DNA of 64,000 nucleotides from an uncultured Clostridia bacterium (lineage in GTDB: Bacteria; Bacillota; Clostridia; Christensenellales; UBA1242). The position numbers were made by a program, and so were the translations under genes. Of this stretch, positions 20,813 through 30,097 are shown one piece after another. Location of the stretch: NCBI GenBank assembly GCA_945919375.1, contig CAMEJD010000001.1, positions 62,001-126,000 on the forward strand. The letters are read 5' to 3'. The notes under the pieces were generated by a model. That model saw only the letters and a program-made list of their open reading frames with translations, did not search any database and was not told where the DNA came from. How positions within the stretch are numbered: position 1 is the stretch's first letter; every line of letters starts with the position of its first letter.

Positions 20813-21181
20813 TTATATAACTTCTGGAGCAAGTGATATAATCTTCATATATCCCTTATCTCTAAGTTCTCTTGCAATAGGTCCAAAGATACGAGTACCT
20901 TTTGGTTGTTTTTGAGCATCAATGATAACTGCTGCGTTATCATCAAATCTGATGTGTGAACCATCTGGACGACGAAGTCCCTTTGTTGTTCTAACAATAA
21001 CTGCTTTAACAACATCACCTTTTTTAACGCTTCCGCCTGGAGTTGCACTCTTTACAGATGCAACGATTACATCTCCAATATTTCCGCTTCTTCTAAAAGA
21101 ACCGCCCAAAACACGGATACACATAATTTGTCTTGCACCTGTGTTATCAGCAACTTTTAATCTAGTTTGTGGTTGTACCAT
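20813..21181 (-). CDS. rplN: 50S ribosomal protein L14
   Basis: [44 protein letters not shown]. Confidence 0.98.
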   Translation of the reverse strand: MVQPQTRLKVADNTGARQIMCIRVLGGSFRRSGNIGDVIVASVKSATPGGSVKKGDVVKAVIVRTTKGLRRPDGSHIRFDDNAAVIIDAQKQPKGTRIFGPIARELRDKGYMKIISLAPEVI

Positions 21182-21192
21182 ACAGTTTCCTC

Positions 21193-21456
21193 CTATCTTG
21201 CCTTTTCAACAATTCTTACAACTCTGAAGTATTTATCTTTTGAAATGTGTCTTGTTTCAGCGATTTCAACTGTGTCGCCGATGCCACATTCATTATTTTC
21301 ATCATGAGCTTTGAATTTTGTTGTTTGTTTTACGACTTTTTTATAAAGTGGATGCTTTCTTGCTGAAACAATGGCAACTACAACAGTTTTATCCATTTTT
21401 CCAGCACTTACAACTGTCCCTATTTTGCTAGGACGATTATTTCTTTCTAATTCCAT
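21193..21456 (-). CDS. rpsQ: 30S ribosomal protein S17
   Basis: [70 protein letters not shown]. Confidence 0.97.
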   Translation of the reverse strand: MELERNNRPSKIGTVVSAGKMDKTVVVAIVSARKHPLYKKVVKQTTKFKAHDENNECGIGDTVEIAETRHISKDKYFRVVRIVEKAR

Positions 21457-21465
21457 ATCTTCCTC

Positions 21466-21654
21466 CTATGCCTTTTTTTCTTTTAATAATGTATTAACCC
21501 TTGCAATATCTTTTTTAACATTGTGGATTTGCATAGGATTTTGTAAGTTGCCGGTTGCTTGTGAAAAACGAAGATTGAATAATTCTTGTTTTAGGTCAAC
21601 AAGTTTTTGATTTAATTCTTCAACTGTTAAACTTCTAAGTTCTTTAATTTTCAT
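21466..21654 (-). CDS. rpmC: 50S ribosomal protein L29
   Basis: [43 protein letters not shown]. Confidence 0.97.
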   Translation of the reverse strand: MKIKELRSLTVEELNQKLVDLKQELFNLRFSQATGNLQNPMQIHNVKKDIARVNTLLKEKKA

Positions 21655-22069
21655 TGTTAGCACCACCTTCTTCTTTCTTGATGAACTTTACTTTGCAAGG
21701 AAGTTTGTGACCTGCAAGTCTTAATGCTTCTCTTGCTGTTGCTTCATCTATACCATCCATTTCGAATAGTACTCTGCCTGGTTTAACAACTGCAACCCAG
21801 AATTCTGGAGAACCTTTACCAGAACCCATACGAGTTTCTGCAGGTTTCTTTGTTACAGGTTTATCAGGGAATATTTTAATCCAAACATGACCACCACGTT
21901 TAATGTATCTTGTCATAGCGATACGAGCGGCTTCAATTTGGTTTGATTTAATCCAACATGGTTCTGTTGCAACAAGACCATATGTTCCATATGTCAAAGT
22001 ATTACCTCTTGTAGCAACACCTGTCATTCTGCCACGATGTACTCTTCTTCTTTTTACTCTTTTTGGCAT
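21644..22069 (-). CDS. rplP: 50S ribosomal protein L16
   Basis: [60 protein letters not shown]. Confidence 0.97.
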   Translation of the reverse strand: MPKRVKRRRVHRGRMTGVATRGNTLTYGTYGLVATEPCWIKSNQIEAARIAMTRYIKRGGHVWIKIFPDKPVTKKPAETRMGSGKGSPEFWVAVVKPGRVLFEMDGIDEATAREALRLAGHKLPCKVKFIKKEEGGANNEN

Positions 22070-22074
22070 TAACA

Positions 22075-22749
22075 TTAGTCTTGTCCTCCTTTGTTAGAAT
22101 TTTGTTCTTTTTTATCAAGGATATCACCTTTATAAATCCAAACTTTTACACCAAGTTTACCATAGTTTGTGTAAGCAGCAGTAACACCGTAATCAATGTC
22201 TGCTCTGATTGTTTGAAGTGGAAGACTTCCTTCCATATAAGTTTCGCTTGTTCCAATAGTGTTTGCACCATTAACAACACCGCTAACTCTAACTTTACAA
22301 CCCTTTGCACCTGCTTTCATAACTCTTTGCAAAGCTTGTTTTAATGCTCTCTTGTAAGCAACACGTTTTTCAAGTTGAGCAACAATGCTTTCTGCAACAA
22401 GTGTTGCATCAAGATCTGGTTTCTTAACTTCTTTAACATTGATTACAAGATTTTTTGTAGGTCCAATAACTTTTGAAAGTTGTTTTTTAATAACTTCAAT
22501 ATTTGCACCTTTTTGTCCAATAAGAATTGCAGGTCTACCTGTATAAACATTTAATACAAGTCTTTCCTTTGTTCTTTCAATTTCTACTTTTGAAATTGAA
22601 GCTTGGGCATAATTCTTTTCGAAAAATTTTCTAATTTTGTTATCTTCAAGAAGGAATTTGGCAAAATCTTCTTTGCTTGCATACCAAGAAGAATCCCATG
22701 GTTTGTTAATTCCTACTCTAAATCCAACTGGACTAACTTTTTGTCCCAT
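22075..22749 (-). CDS. rpsC: 30S ribosomal protein S3
   Basis: [45 protein letters not shown]. Confidence 0.98.
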   Translation of the reverse strand: MGQKVSPVGFRVGINKPWDSSWYASKEDFAKFLLEDNKIRKFFEKNYAQASISKVEIERTKERLVLNVYTGRPAILIGQKGANIEVIKKQLSKVIGPTKNLVINVKEVKKPDLDATLVAESIVAQLEKRVAYKRALKQALQRVMKAGAKGCKVRVSGVVNGANTIGTSETYMEGSLPLQTIRADIDYGVTAAYTNYGKLGVKVWIYKGDILDKKEQNSNKGGQD

Positions 22750-22766
22750 TATTTTGCCTCCTTACC

Positions 22767-23153
22767 TTATTTCACCTTATTACCAAGAATCATGGTAATG
22801 TGTGATGATCTCTTTAATAATCTATTTGCTCTACCTCTTGCACGAATATCCAAACGTTTGAGTGTAGGTCCTGGTCCAACATAGCATTCTTCAACAAATA
22901 AATCTGCTCTGTTTAAACCTTTGAATTCTGCATTTGCAATAGCAGAATTTAATAATTTTAAGCATACTTGTGCGGCTGAAGTTGTTGAGTTTTCAAGCAA
23001 TGCAACTGCTGTGTCAACATCTTTACCTCTTACTGTGTCAAGAACGATTCTTACTTTTGAAGGACTCATTCTAACATATTTTACTTTTGCACTTGGGCGA
23101 GTATCTTTGTTTTCGATTCTTGCTTGTGCTTTTTCTCTAATTCTTGTTGCCAT
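22767..23153 (-). CDS. rplV: 50S ribosomal protein L22
   Basis: KYVRMSPSKVRIVLDTVRGKDVDTAVALLEN...GPTLKRLDIRARGRANRLLKRSSHITMILG. Confidence 0.97.
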   Translation of the reverse strand: MATRIREKAQARIENKDTRPSAKVKYVRMSPSKVRIVLDTVRGKDVDTAVALLENSTTSAAQVCLKLLNSAIANAEFKGLNRADLFVEECYVGPGPTLKRLDIRARGRANRLLKRSSHITMILGNKVK

Positions 23154-23163
23154 ATTTTACCTC

Positions 23164-23457
23164 TTATGCCTTAACAGGAGCTGTTGCTGTTGTTGTCGAC
23201 TTTTTACCTGCGTGTCCTTTGAATGTTCTTGTTGGAGCAAATTCACCAAGTTTATGTCCAACCATTTCGGCTGTGCAATAAACTGGAATATGTTTTTTAC
23301 CATTGTGAACTGCAAATGTGTATCCAACAAATTCAGGATAAATTACTGATGAACGAGACCAAGTTTTGATTGGCTTTTTGTTAGCTGGATCCATTTCTTG
23401 AACTCTTTTCATAAGTCTTGGGCAAACATATGGTTTTTTCTTTAATGATCTACTCAT
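23164..23457 (-). CDS. rpsS: 30S ribosomal protein S19
   Basis: [60 protein letters not shown]. Confidence 0.98.
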   Translation of the reverse strand: MSRSLKKKPYVCPRLMKRVQEMDPANKKPIKTWSRSSVIYPEFVGYTFAVHNGKKHIPVYCTAEMVGHKLGEFAPTRTFKGHAGKKSTTTATAPVKA

Positions 23458-23468
23458 ACTATTCTCTC

Positions 23469-24296
23469 CTAATTGATTCTCTTAACAATTAACTTGTTAG
23501 ATGCTTTCTTTGCTTTTCTTGTCTTTAAGCCAAGAGCTGGTTTACCCCAAGGTGTAAGTGGAGATTTGTGTCCAACAGGGCTCTTACCTTCACCACCGCC
23601 GTGTGGGTGATCGTTAGGGTTCATAACAACACCACGAACTGATGGTCTTACGCCCATATGTCTTTTTCTTCCTGCTTTTCCAAGAGATACAAGTTCATGG
23701 TCAACATTACCAACTGTACCAATTGTAGCTTTGCAAGTAAGAAGGACTTTTCTCATTTCACCACTTGGCATACGAAGTGTTGCATACTTGCCTTCTTTTG
23801 CCATAAGAGCAACTTCGGCACCAGCACTTCTTGCCATTTGTCCACCTTTTCCAGCACTAAGTTCAATATTGTGAACAACTGAACCTACTGGGATATATTC
23901 AAGTGGGAGTGCATTTCCGACTTTTATTTCAGCATCTTTACCACTCATAAGTGTTTCACCAACACTAAGTCCAAGTGGAGCCAAGATGTATCTTTTTTCT
24001 CCATCTGCATATGTTAACAATGCAATGTACGCACTACGATTTGGGTCGTATTCAATTGCTGTAACTTTTGCAGGGATTCCATCTTTATTTCTTTTGAAAT
24101 CGATAACTCTGTATTTTTGTCTGTTTCCGCCACCGATATGACGAACTGTTATCTTACCACTAGCATTTCTGCCTGCAGTTTTCTTTTTTGTTCTAAGCAA
24201 GCTTTTTTCAGGAGTAGTTTTAGTTACTTCTTCAAAAGTTGCTGATGTATAAAATCTTCTACCAGCTGATGTTGGTTTGCTTGATTTAACTGCCAT
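23469..24296 (-). CDS. rplB: 50S ribosomal protein L2
   Basis: [42 protein letters not shown]...[32 protein letters not shown]. Confidence 0.98.
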   Translation of the reverse strand: MAVKSSKPTSAGRRFYTSATFEEVTKTTPEKSLLRTKKKTAGRNASGKITVRHIGGGNRQKYRVIDFKRNKDGIPAKVTAIEYDPNRSAYIALLTYADGEKRYILAPLGLSVGETLMSGKDAEIKVGNALPLEYIPVGSVVHNIELSAGKGGQMARSAGAEVALMAKEGKYATLRMPSGEMRKVLLTCKATIGTVGNVDHELVSLGKAGRKRHMGVRPSVRGVVMNPNDHPHGGGEGKSPVGHKSPLTPWGKPALGLKTRKAKKASNKLIVKRIN

Positions 24297-24310
24297 AACT
24301 AATTATCCTC

Positions 24311-24613
24311 CTATGATAAACTTTCAAAGAACGCAATTGGTTTTGAACTTTCTTTAAGTGTTACAATTGCTTTTTTGTAATCACTTGTTTTTCCAACTGT
24401 TCTTCCTGATTTTGTATTTTGTGACTTTTCTTTACCTTTAACTTTAACGGTATTTACATTTTCAACTTCAACATTGAAAAGTTCTTCAACAGCTTTTCTT
24501 ATTTGAACTTTGTTGGCACTGTTTGCAACTTTGAATGTGTAAACTTTACCTTGGATTCCTTGATAAGATTTTTCTGTGAGAATAGGTTTAATAATAACAT
24601 CATGAGCTTTCAT
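24311..24613 (-). CDS. rplW: 50S ribosomal protein L23
   Basis: DVIIKPILTEKSYQGIQGKVYTFKVANSANKVQIRKAVEELFNVEVENVNT. Confidence 0.97.
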   Translation of the reverse strand: MKAHDVIIKPILTEKSYQGIQGKVYTFKVANSANKVQIRKAVEELFNVEVENVNTVKVKGKEKSQNTKSGRTVGKTSDYKKAIVTLKESSKPIAFFESLS

Positions 24614-25236
24614 TATTCTGCATAAACCTCCTCTAATTTTTTAACTGCCTTTTTTGTTAAAACAACATTTTTGTTACTAACAAGGTCATAAACATTAACA
24701 AGGTCTGATGTTGTAACATAAGCACTTGGAATGTTTTTTGAAGCACGAAGTGCATCATTGTTTAATTCATCCAAAACAATAACTGTGTTTGCGTCAAATT
24801 TGAATGCATCCAAGAATTCTTGAACTTTCTTTGTTTTTGCTTCTTCCAAAGCAAATTCGTCCAATATTGTTAATTCTTTTTGAGCAAGTTTTTGACTGAT
24901 TGCACTTAAGAATGCAGCTCTCTTTGCAAACTTGTTTACCTTTTTAGAAAAATCTCTTGGCTTTGGAGCAAATACTACACCACCACCAATAAATTGTGGA
25001 CCCTTTGTTGAACCTTGTCTTGCATGTCCTGTATGTTTTTGTTTCCAAGGTTTCTTTGCATGTCCTCTAACTTCACTTCTTGTGAGTGCAGATTTTGTTC
25101 CTTGTCTTTGGTTTGCATTGTATGCAACAACAACTTCATGAATAAGTGGTTCGTTGTATTCAACACCAAAAACATCATCTTTTAATGTGATTGAGCCAAC
25201 TTCGGCATTTTGCATATTATAAACTTTAGCTTTCAT
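24613..25236 (-). CDS. rplD: 50S ribosomal protein L4
   Basis: ANQRQGTKSALTRSEVRGHAKKPWKQKHTGHARQGSTKGPQFIGGGVVFAPKPRDF. Confidence 0.97.
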   Translation of the reverse strand: MKAKVYNMQNAEVGSITLKDDVFGVEYNEPLIHEVVVAYNANQRQGTKSALTRSEVRGHAKKPWKQKHTGHARQGSTKGPQFIGGGVVFAPKPRDFSKKVNKFAKRAAFLSAISQKLAQKELTILDEFALEEAKTKKVQEFLDAFKFDANTVIVLDELNNDALRASKNIPSAYVTTSDLVNVYDLVSNKNVVLTKKAVKKLEEVYAE

Positions 25237-25248
25237 CAGTTAACTCCT

Positions 25249-25881
25249 TTATGCTTTTACTGACTCAGTAACTGTTACAACTGTTCCTCTTGGACCAGGT
25301 ATGCAACCTTTAATGAGTAAGATATTACGAGCAGAATCGACCTTAACAACTTCCAAGTTTTGGATTGTTACTCTCTCGTGACCATAGTGTCCAGCAAGGT
25401 GCTTGTTTTTAAATACACGACTTGGTGTACTATTTGCACTCATTGAACCTACTTCTCTGTGAACAGGTCCTGTACCATGGGTCATTTTTAATCTATGTTG
25501 ATTCCATTTTTGGATAACACCTGTAAATCCACGACCACGTGTAAGTCCTGTAACATCAACCTTGTCTTTTTCATTGAAGATATCGCAAAGGATTGATGTT
25601 CCAATTTCATAATTTTGTGAATTGTCGAGTCTTAATTCTCTTAAAACTCTGCTTGCAGGAACATTAGCTTTTTTTAATGTTCCCATTTGTGCTTTGTTTA
25701 CTCTTGATTCTTTTGTTTCATCAAAAGCAACAACAACACTATTGTAGCCTTCTCTTGCCATTGTTTTAACTTGAACAACTTTGCAAGGACCAGCTTCAAC
25801 AACTGTTACTGGAACAACCAAACCATCAGGTGTGAAGATTTGTGTCATTCCAAGTTTTTTGCCTATTATAGCTTTATTCAT
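25249..25881 (-). CDS. rplC: 50S ribosomal protein L3
   Basis: [40 protein letters not shown]...[14 protein letters not shown]. Confidence 0.98.
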   Translation of the reverse strand: MNKAIIGKKLGMTQIFTPDGLVVPVTVVEAGPCKVVQVKTMAREGYNSVVVAFDETKESRVNKAQMGTLKKANVPASRVLRELRLDNSQNYEIGTSILCDIFNEKDKVDVTGLTRGRGFTGVIQKWNQHRLKMTHGTGPVHREVGSMSANSTPSRVFKNKHLAGHYGHERVTIQNLEVVKVDSARNILLIKGCIPGPRGTVVTVTESVKA

Positions 25882-25895
25882 TTTCTTCTCCTTCC

Positions 25896-26204
25896 TTATA
25901 GTTCGATTTTTATATCAACACCAGCAGGCAAATCTAATTTCATAAATGCATCAGTTTGCTTTGGTGATGTTGGGTACACATCTATCATTCTTTTGTGTGT
26001 TCTAGATTCAAATTGCTCACGACTGTCTTTGTCTTTGTGTGGTGAACGAATAACTGTTACAACTTCTCTATCTGTTGGAAGTGGAACTGGTCCAACCACT
26101 TTGGCACCACTCTTGCTTGCTGTGTTGATAATTCTTACACATGCTTGGTCAAGAAGTGAATGATCGTACGACTTAAGTTTGATTCTAATTTTTTGTGTTG
26201 CCAT
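25896..26204 (-). CDS. rpsJ: 30S ribosomal protein S10
   Basis: [75 protein letters not shown] at 26204 preceded by AGGAGG, so the longer ORF start at 26297 is unlikely. Confidence 0.97.
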   Translation of the reverse strand: MATQKIRIKLKSYDHSLLDQACVRIINTASKSGAKVVGPVPLPTDREVVTVIRSPHKDKDSREQFESRTHKRMIDVYPTSPKQTDAFMKLDLPAGVDIKIEL

Positions 26205-26420
26205 TTTTAACCTCCTGTAATCTCTTGCCAACAAGTTACTATAAAGTAACCCATTTATTTTAGTCAACACACTATGCCGTGTGTTTGCAAGTGACATCTA
26301 AAATAAAAAGGCTTGTTGGTCGCTCCGCTTTAAGCGAAACTTGTCAGTGTAAATTATCCTTTTCCGCTTGCGTAGGAACAAGGTAACTTCACACCTCAAC
26401 CCGAAAGTATGCCACTTTAC
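26205..26420 (-). promoter_or_regulatory. Structured 5' leader of the S10 operon (about 215 nt)
   Basis: Non-coding; on the minus strand contains ATTTTAGATGTC...ACACACGGCATAGTGTGT...GACTAAAAT, GTTACTTTATAGTAAC, and TTTCGCTTAAAGCGG dyads before the rpsJ RBS. Confidence 0.6.
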
Positions 26421-26425
26421 AAGCC

Positions 26426-26455
26426 ATTGTAATACATTCCCCCTAGCCTTGTCAA
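26426..26455 (-). promoter_or_regulatory. Sigma-A-type promoter for the S10-spc-alpha superoperon
   Basis: Minus strand TTGACA-18 nt-TACAAT, about 220 bp upstream of rpsJ. Confidence 0.75.
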
Positions 26456-26626
26456 CACCTTTTTTCATATTTTTTAAAATATTTTAATACACATATATTT
26501 ATAGTATAATAATATAAGTATAAAACATATTTAAAGTAATAGTAGCCATTATATAACCCATTAATAAATTCAAATCTTAATTAAATTTATTTTTTTGAAA
26601 CAATTAACAACCAAATTTTTTCAATA

Positions 26627-26657
26627 AAAAAATGACCTACTAAGTTAGGTCATCTTT
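26627..26657 (-). terminator. Hairpin terminator for engB
   Basis: AATGACCTA-CTAAGT-TAGGTCAT overlapping the gene end, followed by T-rich sequence on the minus strand. Confidence 0.6.
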
Positions 26658-27230
26658 TAAATCATTTTCTATTATTTGCAAAATTTTATCTCTATTGTAA
26701 TGAGTTTCGCTTGAATAAGGAATGATATTATTTGTTGTTACAAATAGCCCTTGCGCTATGTTCTTTATATATACTGAAATTTTTGATTTTGCAACTTTGT
26801 CAATTTTTGTTGCAATAATTGTGAATGGTCTGTTTGTATAGGTCAAATATTCAAGCATACGTTTGTCTAGTTCACTTGGACTATGCCTTATATCAACAAG
26901 CATAAACACTCTTTTAAGGCACTTTGAATATTTTAGATAATCTTCCATAAGAGTCGCCCACATAAGTTCATTTTGCTTGCCCGCTCTATGATAGCCGTAT
27001 CCCGGCAGATCAACAAACCTGAAACTACCATTTATTTGAAAATAGTTAATAAGTCTTGTTCTGCCGGGTTCACTTGATGTTTTTGCCAACTTTTTTACGC
27101 CCATAATGGAGTTTATAAAACTACTTTTCCCAACATTACTTCTCCCTACAAAAGCAAATTCATTGCCACCTTCAATTATATCTTTTGCTTTTGCAATGCT
27201 TGTTAAAAATTCCACTTTTTGTATTTTCAT
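26640..27230 (-). CDS. engB: Ribosome biogenesis GTP-binding protein EngB/YsxC/YihA
   Basis: FVGRSNVGKSSFINSIMG, GRTRLINYFQINGSFRFVDLPGYGYH, ATKIDK. Confidence 0.96.
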   Translation of the reverse strand: MKIQKVEFLTSIAKAKDIIEGGNEFAFVGRSNVGKSSFINSIMGVKKLAKTSSEPGRTRLINYFQINGSFRFVDLPGYGYHRAGKQNELMWATLMEDYLKYSKCLKRVFMLVDIRHSPSELDKRMLEYLTYTNRPFTIIATKIDKVAKSKISVYIKNIAQGLFVTTNNIIPYSSETHYNRDKILQIIENDLKDDLT

Positions 27231-27261
27231 ATGTACATATTAGCAAATATAATTATTTTTT

Positions 27262-29143
<1,882 letters not shown>

Positions 29144-29195
29144 AATTTTCTCCTTTCTAATATTTTAACCTTTATAACCTATTCATAAAAAATAG

Positions 29196-29280
29196 AAAAC
29201 TTGCCTTATTTTGCATATGTTGTCAATTTTTGACATAAGATTTAGTAGGTTTTCATCAAAAATGATAACTAGCAAGTTTT
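29196..29280. repeat. Long-range inverted repeat in the groES divergent intergenic region
   Basis: AAAACTTGC (29196-29204) and GCAAGTTTT (29272-29280) enclosing TGTCAATTTTTGACA and TCATCAAAAATGA dyads. Confidence 0.55.
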
Positions 29281-29296
29281 GGGAGTTCAAGAAAGT

Positions 29297-30064
29297 ATGA
29301 CAAAAAATTTTAGTTCCAGCAGAAAATCAAGATTTTTTTCTATATTTTTTATGCTAATTTCATTTGCTTTGTGCGTAAGCCTTGCCGGAGTATTTTCAAG
29401 TTTAATAACCGTTGGTGGATTTTCTAATATAACGAGTGGCGATGCAAAAAGTTCAGCCTTTGTTGTTTATGCTGTAAGTTTATACAAAACACAAACAAAA
29501 GCACAAGCTAGAGAAATGAGTGAAGTTGCCATGCATAAAAATGGTGCAGGATATATTTTTCAAGATGACGAAGCATTTTATGTTTTGGCATCTTGCTACG
29601 AAAATAAATCCGATGCAGAAAAAGTTGTTGCAAACTTAAAAGAAAACGGAGTTGCAAGTTCAATAAAAGACCTAAACTTTGATGAAATTTTGGTAAAATC
29701 AAAAATGACAGAGCAAGAAAAAACAGTGCTTATTAAGGCACTGTCATCATTTAAGGCGTTATATAAAAAATTATACGATTTGTCTGTTTCTATTGATACA
29801 AAACTATTAACCGAAATTCAGTCAAAAGTTTTACTTAATGATATAATTTCCGAGCAAAACAGAATTCAAACCAATTTTGAAACAATTTTTAATAGCAAAC
29901 TAACTTCCACTTTGCTTGAAATAAAACTTTCACTTTCCAACACAAAAAATATACTAAACAACCTTGCAGATTTTTCTTCAATAGACATTCCCTACACTTC
30001 ACAAGTAAAAAACACGTATTTTCAAGTTTTGTTTGAATATAAATCACTTTCCTCAAAAATATAA
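29297..30064 (+). CDS. Membrane-anchored protein with SPOR-like domain
   Basis: One N-terminal TM segment (FFSIFFMLISFALCVSLAGVFSSLITVGGF), then FVVYAVSLYKTQTKAQAREMSEVAMHKNGAGYIFQDDEAFYVLASCYENKSDAEKVVANLKENGVASSI (SPOR-like). ATG at 29297 preferred over TTG at 29279. Confidence 0.6.
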   Translation: MTKNFSSSRKSRFFSIFFMLISFALCVSLAGVFSSLITVGGFSNITSGDAKSSAFVVYAVSLYKTQTKAQAREMSEVAMHKNGAGYIFQDDEAFYVLASCYENKSDAEKVVANLKENGVASSIKDLNFDEILVKSKMTEQEKTVLIKALSSFKALYKKLYDLSVSIDTKLLTEIQSKVLLNDIISEQNRIQTNFETIFNSKLTSTLLEIKLSLSNTKNILNNLADFSSIDIPYTSQVKNTYFQVLFEYKSLSSKI

Positions 30065-30095
30065 AAAATTGCTCCACATTTAGAGCAATTTTTAA
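30064..30095. terminator. Bidirectional hairpin terminator
   Basis: AAAAATTGCTC-CACATTTA-GAGCAATTTTT between convergent genes. Confidence 0.75.
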
Positions 30096-30097
30096 TT

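Noticed and set aside
10556-26204. Plus-strand ORFs antisense to the ribosomal superoperon (e.g. 10757-11047, 11845-12264, 22921-23349)
   Set aside because: They overlap highly conserved ribosomal protein genes on the opposite strand; Cys/Phe/Ser-rich shadow translations.
25896-26297. N-terminal extension of S10 starting at 26297
   Set aside because: The extension uses a non-ATG start and runs through the structured leader; the conserved ATG at 26204 has an ideal RBS.
29144-29296. CIRCE/HrcA operator upstream of groES
   Set aside because: The TTAGCACTC-N9-GAGTGCTAA consensus is not present in the sequence.
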